Assembly: GCF_019511605.1 (NCBI RefSeq)
Contig: NZ_JAEUAV010000011.1
Coordinates: 62,001-126,000 of the forward strand
Length of the DNA: 64,000 bases
DNA from: Paraburkholderia phenoliruptrix
Lineage (GTDB): Bacteria > Pseudomonadota > Gammaproteobacteria > Burkholderiales > Burkholderiaceae
Direction of reading: 5' to 3'
A program made the translations under genes and the position numbers. How positions within the stretch are numbered: position 1 is the first letter of the stretch; every line of letters starts with the position of its first letter. Shown piece after piece: positions 1-8,872 of this stretch. The notes beneath the pieces are model-generated. The model saw only the letters and a program-made list of their open reading frames with translations. It ran no database searches and was not told where the DNA came from.

Positions 1-478
1 CCAGATGCTCGAGAAACGATTCGAACGCGGGGGCAATGTCCTGTCGCGAGGTGATGGGAAGATTGAAGAACTCGAACTTCGTATAGCGCCCGACCTGCAG
101 CGGCTCCTGCAATACCAGTTTCGATTGCCACGCGGAAAAAATGCGCTTATAGGGATTGCGCACGACGGCGAACCGGAAATACTCGTCCGAGGTCAACGCG
201 TCGTAGAGATCGGCCTTGACCAGACCGGTCACGTGCGGCGCAACCTTGTGAGACTCGTGAACGACCAGTTCGGGATCGGACTCCGAACTGTCGTTAATGT
301 TGTACAAAGCCTGCGCATAGCCTTCTAGCGCTGCAAACCACCACTTCAACGAGGTACACGCCACTTTGGGCGTGGCGATATACAACAGCTTGTGTCGTTC
401 GGAACGGTAGCTGTTCCAGCGGAGGAATTCGAACAGTTTTTCCTGCGCGGCCAGCCTTTCATCAACAACGTCACTCAT
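1..478 (-). CDS. Sulfotransferase family protein, C-terminus outside the window
   Basis: Reading leftward from ATG at 478, the frame stays open for 159 codons to the window edge, so the 3' part is missing. Two features of PAPS-dependent carbohydrate sulfotransferases are visible: a 5'-phosphosulfate-binding loop ATPKVACTS at residues 35-43, and a 3'-phosphate-binding segment VVRNPYKRIFSAW near residues 105-117. The family transfers sulfate from PAPS to a sugar hydroxyl. A purine-rich stretch (GGAAGGGTAGGAA) lies just before the ATG. The gene follows the SGNH-type gene by 37 bp, in the same direction as wzm/wzt, and lies near cysD-cysNC, so the likely acceptor is the exported glycan. The family is fairly secure; the acceptor is inference. 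Confidence 0.82.
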   Translation of the reverse strand, partial: MSDVVDERLAAQEKLFEFLRWNSYRSERHKLLYIATPKVACTSLKWWFAALEGYAQALYNINDSSESDPELVVHESHKVAPHVTGLVKADLYDALTSDEYFRFAVVRNPYKRIFSAWQSKLVLQEPLQVGRYTKFEFFNLPITSRQDIAPAFESFLEHL

Positions 479-515
479 TTCCTACCCTTCCAATCGCTCG
501 ATAATCACGGGCGAA

Positions 516-1190
516 TCACATCGATCCGCCTACGAATGCGTTACATCTTTCCGCCCAGATTCCGGCGACTTTTGTTTTGTCCAAATGGTGATCCGTGGGG
601 TCAGGGTTCCTGAAGAAATCATGAACCAGCAACGACGAACGATCCAACGTCGCATTGCCCACGTCGAAATAGCCGAGCTTCAGTTCGGCCGCCATATCCG
701 CGAGGCAGCGGTTGTATCGCAGCGTCAAATCGGTGCGATCGCGCAGGCTGACGGAAATTTCGCTGCGTTTGTTGGCGACCTCGCTCATATCCACGCCGTC
801 GCGAATGGTCGGCAGGCTCGCACCGGTTACGCAGATTCTCGAGAAGCCCATTTGCAGCACGTCGTTGACGAATTGACGATACGCCTGTAGCGACTGATCG
901 AATTGCGCCTCGACGCTTTCGCCGACCTTCATCGCACGCCACCACATTACGAATCCGCAATCGACCTCGCCCAGGTGGATGACCACGCTCGCATCTCGCG
1001 TGCACGCGGAGAGCGACTCCTTGAACAGATTGACGGCGTTGGTCAACGAGTTTGGGTTTCTCAAGCCAACCACGGTTGCCCCTGGCACGATCGAAAAATC
1101 ACTGCTCTCGACATTCAGGAGACCGAGACTCGCCGCGAACTGCAGTGCTTCGAGATGCGAATCTCCCAACCCGATAAGATGGCGCGCCAT
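516..1190 (-). CDS. SGNH/GDSL-hydrolase-like protein of the polysaccharide locus
   Basis: A 224-residue protein starting with a block I motif GDSH (residues 9-12). It has a GEVD motif near residues 74-77 where SGNH enzymes carry GxND, and a C-terminal TDHHLD segment near residue 200 that could supply the catalytic Asp-His pair. No signal peptide or membrane segment is visible, so it is probably cytoplasmic. The family contains esterases and acyltransferases that add or remove O-acyl groups on sugars. Its ATG is only a few bases after the stop of wzt, suggesting co-translation, and a sulfotransferase follows. A role in trimming or acylating the exported glycan is inferred from context. The altered block III makes catalytic activity uncertain. 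Confidence 0.7.
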   Translation of the reverse strand: MARHLIGLGDSHLEALQFAASLGLLNVESSDFSIVPGATVVGLRNPNSLTNAVNLFKESLSACTRDASVVIHLGEVDCGFVMWWRAMKVGESVEAQFDQSLQAYRQFVNDVLQMGFSRICVTGASLPTIRDGVDMSEVANKRSEISVSLRDRTDLTLRYNRCLADMAAELKLGYFDVGNATLDRSSLLVHDFFRNPDPTDHHLDKTKVAGIWAERCNAFVGGSM

Positions 1191-1195
1191 ACCGA

Positions 1196-2572
1196 CTACA
1201 CCGCCGCCAGATCGAGTGTCGGCTCGCTGGCGGCGAGGTCGACATAGCCGAACGACTTTTGCTTTTCGGTCGGCGCAATGCGGAACATGACCGCATCCAG
1301 AATGCGGTGCGCGCAGGTGGGCTCTTCCGCAGACCAGATGCCTCCTCCAGCAAAATACGCGCCCTGAATCAGACTCATACTGAAAGCAAACCTCAGTTTG
1401 AACTCCGTTCCGGCCCGTACATTCGTGACGTAGCGCCCCTCTTCCGGATAACGTTGACCTGTCACGACTGCACCCTGGATATTGCGCAGATGGATTCCGA
1501 AAAAGACGCCCGCAAAGCTCTTGCTGAAGACGCCTTCCATCTCGAGGTGATACGTCTCGCCCGCCTGCAGCACATTGACCACACGCCCGCTTTCGTCACG
1601 GAATGCGATCGAGCGGATCTCCGCACCCTGCGACGGGTAAACGGTGGTTGTGTCGGGCACGAGGCCAGGATCGAACGCGGCCCCGGCATCCTTGACCTCC
1701 ACCGCATCCGTCAATGTGGCGTCTGCCTGCTGGTTGTCGGAGTCACCGGTCGGATTTGCGTCGACGTCGGCGGCGCGAATTTCCCGAACCAGTGCTTCAT
1801 ATTCCGCTTGCGGCGCATAAAGCAGCTTCTGGTAGGCACGCACCGCTTGGGGCGCGGCGCCGTACATGAGGCGGCTGCCTTTGTCGAGAACAAGAGACCG
1901 TTCGCACAATTCAATGATGCTTGCCGCCGAATGCGAAACAAACAGAATGGAGGTGCCGCGACTCTTGAGTTCCTCGAGGCGTGCAAAGCACTTGCGCTGG
2001 AATTTCTCATCGCCGACGGCAAGCGCTTCGTCAACGACGAAAATGTCCGGATTGATCATGGCCTGAACGGCGAACGCAAGCCGGACCACCATGCCGCTTG
2101 AATAGGTTTTGACAGGCTGATCGAGGAAGTGCCCGATATCTGCAAACGCAACGATATCGTCAAAGCATGCTTCGACTTCCTGCTGACTCAGACCCAGCAC
2201 CGCCGCATTAAGGAAGACATTCTCACGGCCGGTGAATTCGGGGTTGAAGCCCGACCCCAGCTCGAGCAATGCCGCTATGCGCCCCTTGGTCTGCAACGAG
2301 CCGTAGGTAGGATTCAGCGTGCCGCAAATCATCTGCAGCAGTGTCGACTTGCCGCTGCCATTGCGCCCGATGATGCCGACTGTTTCGCCGCGTTTTACCT
2401 CGAACGAAACGTCGCGAAGAGCCCAGAATTCCCGAAAGTACTGGGCCGATGGAGCGCCAACCATTCTGCGCATGCGCGGCAGAATGAACTGCTTGAGCCG
2501 ATCCCGCGGCTGGTCGTAGATTTGATAGCGCTTGCTGAGGTTCTCAACCTTGATCGCGATTTCAGAGGACAT
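1196..2572 (-). CDS. wzt: Polysaccharide ABC transporter ATP-binding protein with Wzt-type C-terminal domain (copy 1)
   Basis: 458 residues from ATG 2572. A TTG two codons upstream is the longer alternative, but the paralogous gene at 17903 has the same ATG-TCx-TCT start. The N-terminal ATPase has Walker A GRNGSGKST (about 69-77), signature YSSGM (about 157) and Walker B DIFVVDEA (about 176). The extra ~170 C-terminal residues fit the Wzt_C beta-sandwich, which reads the non-reducing end of a finished chain before export. The start overlaps the permease stop by 11 bp, so the two halves of the transporter are translationally coupled. It powers export of lipid-linked glycan across the inner membrane. 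The C-terminal domain is unlike those of the two other Wzt proteins in the window. Confidence 0.92.
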   Translation of the reverse strand: MSSEIAIKVENLSKRYQIYDQPRDRLKQFILPRMRRMVGAPSAQYFREFWALRDVSFEVKRGETVGIIGRNGSGKSTLLQMICGTLNPTYGSLQTKGRIAALLELGSGFNPEFTGRENVFLNAAVLGLSQQEVEACFDDIVAFADIGHFLDQPVKTYSSGMVVRLAFAVQAMINPDIFVVDEALAVGDEKFQRKCFARLEELKSRGTSILFVSHSAASIIELCERSLVLDKGSRLMYGAAPQAVRAYQKLLYAPQAEYEALVREIRAADVDANPTGDSDNQQADATLTDAVEVKDAGAAFDPGLVPDTTTVYPSQGAEIRSIAFRDESGRVVNVLQAGETYHLEMEGVFSKSFAGVFFGIHLRNIQGAVVTGQRYPEEGRYVTNVRAGTEFKLRFAFSMSLIQGAYFAGGGIWSAEEPTCAHRILDAVMFRIAPTEKQKSFGYVDLAASEPTLDLAAV

Positions 2573-3380
2573 CGGCAAATCCCGTGCGTGTCTTCTGGAA
2601 CCAGGCGAAACCCAGCCAGGCGATAAATGCGCTGATCAACGAATAGACTCCTAACATTTCAAAGCTTGGAAGCTTGCCCCAATACAGTACGTCGCGCGCC
2701 GACTCGATCACCGGTGTCAACGGGTTGATATAGATCAGCGGGCGATATTTTTCAGGCAACGTGGTAGCAGGATAGAAGATGGGCGAAAGAAACATCAAGA
2801 CTGTAGTCAGGATGCCGATGACTTGAGCCACGTCACGCAAGAACACCCCGAGCGACGCAAGCGCCCAACTGAGCCCCATCGTGAAAAGAAGGAAGGGAAT
2901 CAGCACCAGCGGCAACAGGAGGACCGTCGTATGCGGAACGCCGAAGAAGATGCAATAGGCGATGAGCCAGACAAGCAGGCTCACGCCGCCGTGAAACAGA
3001 GCCGAGCCGAGGCTGACCCACGGAAGTATTTCGAGTGGGAAGACAACCTTCTTCACATAGTTAGGGTTGCCCAGGATCAGGCTCGGTGCGCGGTTTATGC
3101 ATTCCGCAAATAGATTAAAGAGCATCAGACCCGCAAAAAGAACGAGTGCGAATTCGGTCTTCGAGTCACTCCCTGCATGCCATCTTGCCTTCAGGAGACC
3201 GCTGAAAACCAACGTATACACCGCGAGCATCAGCAACGGGTTGAAGAACGACCAGAAGATGCCGAGAAACGAACCGCGATACCGTCCGAGCACCTCGCGC
3301 CGCACGGACAAACTGATCAGACGGCGGTTACGCCACAGACTTAGCGCAAGTTCACGCGGATGAACTGGAAACGTTTGCAT
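2562..3380 (-). CDS. wzm: Polysaccharide ABC-2 transporter permease (copy 1)
   Basis: 272 residues from ATG 3380. The frame is open further upstream, but this start aligns with the paralogue at 17083 (MHSFSVSPRYL versus MQTFPVHPREL). About six hydrophobic segments and the early motif GRYRGSFLGIFWSFFNPLL are typical of ABC-2 permeases of the KpsM/Wzm type. It forms the inner-membrane channel through which Wzt drives the undecaprenyl-linked glycan. It is followed by wzt (11-bp overlap), the SGNH-type gene and the sulfotransferase in one leftward unit. Its C-terminus (WFQKTRTGFADVL) is nearly the same as that of the second permease, so the two wzm-wzt pairs are probably paralogous. Confidence 0.92.
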   Translation of the reverse strand: MQTFPVHPRELALSLWRNRRLISLSVRREVLGRYRGSFLGIFWSFFNPLLMLAVYTLVFSGLLKARWHAGSDSKTEFALVLFAGLMLFNLFAECINRAPSLILGNPNYVKKVVFPLEILPWVSLGSALFHGGVSLLVWLIAYCIFFGVPHTTVLLLPLVLIPFLLFTMGLSWALASLGVFLRDVAQVIGILTTVLMFLSPIFYPATTLPEKYRPLIYINPLTPVIESARDVLYWGKLPSFEMLGVYSLISAFIAWLGFAWFQKTRTGFADVL

Positions 3381-3884
3381 TCGAGAACGCCTTATGCGTT
3401 TTGAGAGAAATCGTAAGGGTGAGAATGTTTTGTCATTCGCCGCGACGCGCGGCGAGCGCACAGACACGAGTCAGGTGAGGGAATGGATTACTGAGCCGCT
3501 TTGGGCAGCGGTAAGAAAGTCGTCTTTCTACAACTGCGGAACACCAGACAGCCTGGACCGCGTGGATCCAACGCTGAAGACAAACGGCCGCGCCCACGCG
3601 CCTGAACGTGTCGCCTGGCCCGCCGGGTCAGCGCGAAGTGCGAGATCTTCGCCCCGGCCAAGGCACAAAAACAGCTGACGCGCAGGAGAGATCATATCAG
3701 CATCAGAAAGGATTGGAGAGCAATGGTCAGACATCGCGACCTCTGGCGTTCATTGCCCGTGAACATCCGCAACCTCCGGCTCGCACAGTTGACGCAATTT
3801 GCGTTCTCATGGACACAACCCTGTAAAATGCCATGGTTGAACCAGCATCCATTTCCTAGATTCACTCACTCGGCATATTGCGAC
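3381..3884. other. Divergent intergenic region between wzm and cysD
   Basis: About 500 bp separate the leftward wzm operon from rightward cysD. Reading frames here look like chance translations without recognisable domains. The region should hold promoters for both directions; the only candidate I can point to is the one near 3799-3829. No transposon ends, long repeats or RNA genes were seen. Confidence 0.5.
3799..3829 (+). promoter_or_regulatory. Candidate promoter for cysD-cysNC
   Basis: TTGCGT (3799-3804) and TAAAAT (3824-3829) lie 19 bp apart, about 55 bp before the chosen cysD start. The spacer is slightly long and the -35 imperfect, so this is a weak call. Confidence 0.3.
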
Positions 3885-5318
3885 ATGACAAATGTTGATC
3901 TTCTTGGGCTCGATGACGCGCGAGTATGGACAACGGAACTCGCCTTCCAACACCTGAGCGGGCGACTCGGGGCGGAAAGCAAGCGGACTGCTGAACGCCG
4001 GCTGCACAGCCTCGGCATTCTTCCTGATGAGCTTGGCGCGCAAGGACTCGTGGATGAACTCGGTCGCCCGGCAATCGCGCTGGTGACCAACTGGGTGATC
4101 GACCGGGCGCGCAGCAAGCGCCGCCTCCTACTCTTCTCGCAGTTGGCCTCCCTTCCCGGCGGACGCCCTTGCCTCCATGCGAACGACGCAAGAGGCGGTC
4201 GCTACTGGGTGCCGCTACCGGCGGCTCCTGACGTTCGCACGGTACAGTGGGCTCTGGAGCAATTGCAGCAGCACCTGGGCCGTGATTTGAGCGTGCTTGC
4301 CTCCGGGCAACTGGTCGGCGTGCTCCGTGACATGCCGTCGATGCCGTCGATCGAATTCGTACCGCAGGCCTACTCGCCAATACTGCGTGTGACGGACGGC
4401 GTCGCCGCAAACGGTGGCGGCGTTTCACCTCACCTGAAGCGGCTCGAGAACGAGAGCATCCACATTTTGCGCGAGGCCATTGCCGAGGCGCAGAACCCGG
4501 TCATGATGTATTCGGTCGGCAAAGACAGCGGGGTCATGCTGCATCTTGCCCGCAAGGCGTTCTATCCGAGCGAGCCGCCGTTCCCGTTACTGCACATAGA
4601 CACGCGCTGGAAGTTTCAGGAAATGTATCTGTTTCGTGATTACATGGCGCATCGTTCGGGCATGCGCCTGATCACGCACATCAATCCGGACGCCATTGCC
4701 AGAAACATCAATCCGTTCGACCACGGCGCCGCCCGCCACACGGAAATCACAAAAACCGAAGGTCTGAAGCAGGCGCTCGACCACTACAAGTTCGACGTCG
4801 TCATCGGCGGCGCGCGCCGCGACGAAGAGAAGTCGCGCGCCAAGGAGCGCGTGTTCTCGTTCAGAACCGCCAGCCATCGTTGGGACCCGAAGAACCAGCG
4901 CCCGGAACTCTGGAATCTCTATAACGCCCGCAAAAATGCAGGCGAGAGCATTCGGGTGTTCCCCCTTTCCAACTGGACCGAACTCGACATCTGGCAATAC
5001 ATCCGGCAAGAAAATATTCCCATCGTGCCGCTTTACTTTGCACGGCCGCGACCGGTCGTCGTTCGTCCCGACATGATAATGATGATCAACGACGACCGCT
5101 GCCAGCTCATGCCCGGTGAAGAGATCGAAATTCGCAAGATTCGCTTCCGCACGCTGGGCTGTTATCCGTTGACCGGCGCAATAGAGTCCGAGGCCGAGAC
5201 TATCGACGATATTCTGCTCGAACTGGTCAATGCGAACACGTCCGAGCGTCAGGGGCGCAAGATCGACACTGACACCCCGGGCAGCATGGAAAAGAAGAAA
5301 CAAGTGGGGTATTTCTGA
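3885..5318 (+). CDS. cysD: Sulfate adenylyltransferase small subunit with an unusual ~180-residue N-terminal extension
   Basis: Residues from about 181 to 477 are a complete CysD: the PP-loop SVGKDSG (about 210-216), the HIDTRWKF segment, the [15 protein letters not shown] block and the C-terminal EKKKQVGYF end. With CysN it makes APS from ATP and sulfate. Ordinary CysD is about 300 residues. Here residues 1-178 are extra sequence in the same open frame and match no domain I recognise. ATG 3885 is chosen because the sequence upstream looks non-coding; there is no clear ribosome-binding site, and a downstream GTG near 4387 also lacks one. The stop overlaps the start of cysNC (TGATG). The position between glycan transporter genes and a sulfotransferase suggests it feeds PAPS to glycan sulfation rather than cysteine synthesis. 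Confidence 0.88.
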   Translation: MTNVDLLGLDDARVWTTELAFQHLSGRLGAESKRTAERRLHSLGILPDELGAQGLVDELGRPAIALVTNWVIDRARSKRRLLLFSQLASLPGGRPCLHANDARGGRYWVPLPAAPDVRTVQWALEQLQQHLGRDLSVLASGQLVGVLRDMPSMPSIEFVPQAYSPILRVTDGVAANGGGVSPHLKRLENESIHILREAIAEAQNPVMMYSVGKDSGVMLHLARKAFYPSEPPFPLLHIDTRWKFQEMYLFRDYMAHRSGMRLITHINPDAIARNINPFDHGAARHTEITKTEGLKQALDHYKFDVVIGGARRDEEKSRAKERVFSFRTASHRWDPKNQRPELWNLYNARKNAGESIRVFPLSNWTELDIWQYIRQENIPIVPLYFARPRPVVVRPDMIMMINDDRCQLMPGEEIEIRKIRFRTLGCYPLTGAIESEAETIDDILLELVNANTSERQGRKIDTDTPGSMEKKKQVGYF

Positions 5319-7228
5319 TGGCGCGAAACCTCAAGACGAACGCATTACCGCAACGAGCCGTCGAACAGCCCGGCGACCTTCAGACGTGGCTGGCCGAGCA
5401 ATCGCAGTTGGACCAGTTGCGCTTCATCACCTGCGGCAGCGTCGACGATGGCAAGAGCACGTTGATCGGCCGTCTTCTTTGGGACGCGCGCCAATTGTTC
5501 GACGACCAGTTGGCGGATCTCGTCGCGGACTCCAAAGTGTATGGCACGCAACGCAATGCGATTGATTTTGCGTTGCTCGTCGACGGGCTCAGCGCGGAGC
5601 GCGAGCAAGGCATTACCATCGACGTGGCATACCGCTTCTTCGCGACCCGGCGGCGTAAATTCATCGTGGCCGACACGCCGGGCCACGAGCAATACACCCG
5701 CAATATGGCGACAGCCGCATCGACAGCGGAGGTCGCCATACTGCTGGTGGACGCACGGCGCGGTATTCAGACACAAACGCGCCGGCACGCGTTCCTGGCA
5801 GCGCTTTTCGGCATTCGCCACGTGGTGCTGGCCGTCAACAAGATGGACCTCGTCGGCTTCGACCGCGCGACGTTCAGCGAGATTGCGGACAATTTCTCCC
5901 GCCTCGCGCAGCCCCTGAATTTCAGCGATATCGTGACCATACCGATCGCCGCGCTACATGGCGACAATGTCACGCAGCGCTCTTCGCACACTGTCTGGTA
6001 CACCGGGCCCACATTGCTGGGCTATCTCGAGACAGTCAATGCTGCACCGCCACCGCAGGCGGACTTTGCGCTGCCGGTGCAATGGATCAATCGCTCGACC
6101 GCGGATTTCCGCGGCATCTGCGGCACCGTGGCCTCCGGCGTACTGCGTCGCGGGCATGAGCTGCGCGTCACGTCCTCGGGCCAGGTTGCGCGCGTGAGCG
6201 ACATCGTGACCTTCGACGGTAGTCGTGACGAAGCGCGGGCTGGCGACGCGATTACCGTTGTTGTCGACCGAGACATAGACGTCTCGCGAGGCGATGTACT
6301 GACGTTGGCATCGGAGCCGCTAGAAGTGTCCGACCAGTTTAAGGTCACGCTCGTCTGGATGCATGAGCAAGCCGGCCTCACCGGGCGCAACTATGAACTG
6401 AAACTGGCCAGCCAGTGGGTTGGTGCATCTATCACCGCAATCAAACACCGGATCAACGTCAACACGTTCGCCCACGAATCAGCGCGCGATATCGGCATGA
6501 ACGACATCGCGGTATGCACCATCGCCACAAGCAAACCATTGGCGTTCGCGCCTTACGAGCAGTCCAGCACATTAGGTGGCTTTCTGCTGGTCGATAGCTT
6601 CACCAAGAACACGGTGGCGGCCGGCATCATTCACCATAGCCTGCGCAGATCGCAAAACGTTCACCGCCAACCGCTGACCATTACCCGCGAAGATCGGGAG
6701 CGTCAGAACGGCCACGCCGGCAAGGTGATCTGGTTCACTGGTCTTTCGGGCGCCGGCAAGTCCACGATCGCGAACGCGCTCGAGGTCAAGCTCCATGCTG
6801 CGGGAAAGCGCACCTATATTCTCGACGGTGACAACGTCCGTCAGGGTCTCAACAAGGATCTTGGCTTCGCGGCCTCTGACCGGGTGGAAAACATCCGGCG
6901 CATAGCAGAAGTCGCGAAGTTGATGATGGACGCGGGGCTTATCGTACTGACCGCATTCATCTCGCCATTTCGCCAGGAGCGTGAAATGGCGCGTCAACTG
7001 ATCGGTGAAGATCGCTTTGTCGAAGTCTATGTCAACGCTTCTTTGGAAACCTGTGAACAGCGTGATCCAAAGGGACTTTACAGAAAAGCGCGAAGCGGTC
7101 TGCTGCCCAACATGACTGGCGTCGATAGTCCGTATGAGCCGCCGCAGCATGCCGATTTCGTCATTGACACGGCGGATACGTCAATAGACGAGTGTGCCGA
7201 GATGCTCGCGCGGTCGTTCAATTCCTGA
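5318..7228 (+). CDS. cysNC: Bifunctional sulfate adenylyltransferase large subunit / APS kinase (CysN-CysC fusion, NodQ type)
   Basis: 636 residues. The N-terminal part is a translation-factor-like GTPase: G1 GSVDDGKST (40-48), DTPGH (119-123), NKMD (174-177), then beta-barrel domains. From about residue 468 an APS kinase follows, with P-loop GLSGAGKST (475-483), DGDNVRQGL (about 505) and [10 protein letters not shown]. The GTPase part drives APS formation with CysD; the kinase part converts APS to PAPS. The same architecture occurs in rhizobial NodQ, which supplies PAPS for sulfation of Nod factors. It starts inside the cysD stop codon, so the two are co-translated. No sulfite-reduction genes are adjacent, which favours PAPS for sulfotransferases. 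Confidence 0.95.
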   Translation: MARNLKTNALPQRAVEQPGDLQTWLAEQSQLDQLRFITCGSVDDGKSTLIGRLLWDARQLFDDQLADLVADSKVYGTQRNAIDFALLVDGLSAEREQGITIDVAYRFFATRRRKFIVADTPGHEQYTRNMATAASTAEVAILLVDARRGIQTQTRRHAFLAALFGIRHVVLAVNKMDLVGFDRATFSEIADNFSRLAQPLNFSDIVTIPIAALHGDNVTQRSSHTVWYTGPTLLGYLETVNAAPPPQADFALPVQWINRSTADFRGICGTVASGVLRRGHELRVTSSGQVARVSDIVTFDGSRDEARAGDAITVVVDRDIDVSRGDVLTLASEPLEVSDQFKVTLVWMHEQAGLTGRNYELKLASQWVGASITAIKHRINVNTFAHESARDIGMNDIAVCTIATSKPLAFAPYEQSSTLGGFLLVDSFTKNTVAAGIIHHSLRRSQNVHRQPLTITREDRERQNGHAGKVIWFTGLSGAGKSTIANALEVKLHAAGKRTYILDGDNVRQGLNKDLGFAASDRVENIRRIAEVAKLMMDAGLIVLTAFISPFRQEREMARQLIGEDRFVEVYVNASLETCEQRDPKGLYRKARSGLLPNMTGVDSPYEPPQHADFVIDTADTSIDECAEMLARSFNS

Positions 7229-7269
7229 CAGGCAGTGCCTCGTGCACAAACCGCGCTGCGGGTGAAAAA

Positions 7270-7302
7270 GCGCACAGAGCGCACGTGGCGCGCGCTGTGC
7301 GC
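7270..7302. terminator. Hairpin between convergent cysNC and manC
   Basis: GCGCACAG (7270-7277) pairs with CTGTGCGC (7295-7302) around a 17-nt loop, 40 bp after the cysNC stop. There is no T-tract, so termination is only suggested by position. Confidence 0.3.
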
Positions 7303-7310
7303 GGTACTGC

Positions 7311-7332
7311 GGCCGGGCGATCAAGCCCGGCC
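7311..7332. terminator. GC-rich hairpin overlapping the manC stop codon
   Basis: GGCCGGGC (7311-7318) and GCCCGGCC (7325-7332) form a perfect 8-bp stem with a 6-nt loop containing the manC stop. It sits where two operons converge. No run of T follows on either strand, so intrinsic termination would be weak. Confidence 0.35.
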
Positions 7333-8817
7333 GTACGTATCGTCGAAGCGGACAATATCGTCTTCGCCCAGGTAACTGCCGGACTGCACTTCTATCATGG
7401 CGAGCGGCACCTTACCCGGATTTTCGAGCCGGTGCTTCTGCCCAAGCGGAATATAGGTCGACTCGTTCTCCGACAATAGGAAAGATTCGTCGCCGCGCGT
7501 GACGAGTGCAGTGCCGCTCACGACAATCCAATGCTCGGCGCGATGATGGTGCATCTGCAAGGACAGACGGCAGCCTGGATTCACCACGATCCGTTTTACC
7601 TGAAAGCCACGGCCACTGTCGATCGAGTCATAGTAGCCCCACGGTCGGAAGACCTTACGGTGATATTGCGCCTCTGTCCCGTTCTCGGCCTTGATACGCG
7701 CGACGATGTTTTTCACGCGCTGGACCTCCGAGGTCTTTGCGACAAGAATTGCATCCGGCGTCTCGACCACCACGAGGTTCTCCGTACCCACGCATGCAAT
7801 AAGGCGCCCTTCTGAATGAGCGAACGTGTTGACCGCTCCGTCGAACATGGCCCTACCGCGAGCGACGTTTCCCTCGCCGTCTTTCGGCAACAGATCCCAG
7901 ATCGCGTCCCAGGAGCCGACATCCGACCATCCGGCTTGCAGCGGAATGACCACTCCCTCGGCGGGCGAGTCCGGGTCGCCGAGATGTTCCATGACAGCGA
8001 AGTCGATGGATTCGGAAGGACACGCGACGAATTCCTCCCTGCCGACGCGAAGGAAATCCTGGTCAGCCACGGAAGCATCAAACGCACGCCGAGATGCTTC
8101 CGCGATAAGCGGATGATAGTGTTCGACGAGCCTGAGCCAGACTGACGCACGGAGCACGAAAATGCCGCTGTTCCACCAGAAGTCACCCGAGTTCAGGTAG
8201 CTTTGCGCCAGGTCCAGGTTCGGCTTCTCCACGAAACGCTCGAGGCGATGCCCCCCGTTCTTGCCGAGCGCTTCGCCCACCTTGATGTAGCCGTATCCGG
8301 TTTCCGGCCGCGTCGGAACAATGCCTAATGTGACGACCTGGCCAGTCTCTGCATACTCGGCTGCCTTGGCCACGGACTCCGCAAAGGTCGCGACATCACG
8401 GATCGCGTGGTCGGCAGGCATCGCCACCATGATGGCATCGTTGCCGCCCTGCACCAGCGCCAGTGCTGCAAGAGTAAGGGCCGGCGCGGTATTGCGGCCG
8501 ACCGGTTCGAGAATGATTACACCGCTGCGCCCGACGCGCCTGAGCTGCTCTGCCGTCGTAAAACGATGGTCTTCACCACATACCACCAGCACTTGCTCGG
8601 CGACAGGCCTGGAAGCGTTGACTGCGTCGAGCCGGCGAGCGGTCGACTGAAGAAGCGACTCCTCGCCGAGAAGCCCGATCAATTGCTTCGGGAACTGGTC
8701 CCGCGACAGCGGCCACAAGCGTGTGCCAGAGCCTCCGGCCAGGATCACCGCCTGTAGCGGTAGGGGACCATGCGTCGGTGACGCACTGTCCCGTTGAGTA
8801 GATACCGTCGAGTTCAT
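7321..8817 (-). CDS. manC: Mannose-1-phosphate guanylyltransferase / mannose-6-phosphate isomerase
   Basis: 498 residues from ATG 8817 (a TTG ten codons upstream is less likely). The nucleotidyltransferase signature GGSGTRLWPLSRDQFPKQL lies near the N-terminus and the cupin-type isomerase domain, with HHHRAEHWIVVSGTA, near the C-terminus. This is the two-domain type II enzyme that makes GDP-mannose from mannose-1-phosphate and can interconvert fructose-6-P and mannose-6-P. It is the last gene of a leftward unit that runs from wzt copy 2. GDP-mannose would feed mannosyl transfer or, through a GMD not seen here, the Rmd enzyme at 26367 for GDP-rhamnose. Confidence 0.95.
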   Translation of the reverse strand: MNSTVSTQRDSASPTHGPLPLQAVILAGGSGTRLWPLSRDQFPKQLIGLLGEESLLQSTARRLDAVNASRPVAEQVLVVCGEDHRFTTAEQLRRVGRSGVIILEPVGRNTAPALTLAALALVQGGNDAIMVAMPADHAIRDVATFAESVAKAAEYAETGQVVTLGIVPTRPETGYGYIKVGEALGKNGGHRLERFVEKPNLDLAQSYLNSGDFWWNSGIFVLRASVWLRLVEHYHPLIAEASRRAFDASVADQDFLRVGREEFVACPSESIDFAVMEHLGDPDSPAEGVVIPLQAGWSDVGSWDAIWDLLPKDGEGNVARGRAMFDGAVNTFAHSEGRLIACVGTENLVVVETPDAILVAKTSEVQRVKNIVARIKAENGTEAQYHRKVFRPWGYYDSIDSGRGFQVKRIVVNPGCRLSLQMHHHRAEHWIVVSGTALVTRGDESFLLSENESTYIPLGQKHRLENPGKVPLAMIEVQSGSYLGEDDIVRFDDTYGRA

Positions 8818-8872
8818 AGTATTTGGCGCCAGGTGATCGGCGAACAATGGTCTTGTCGATTGGCCACTGCGC

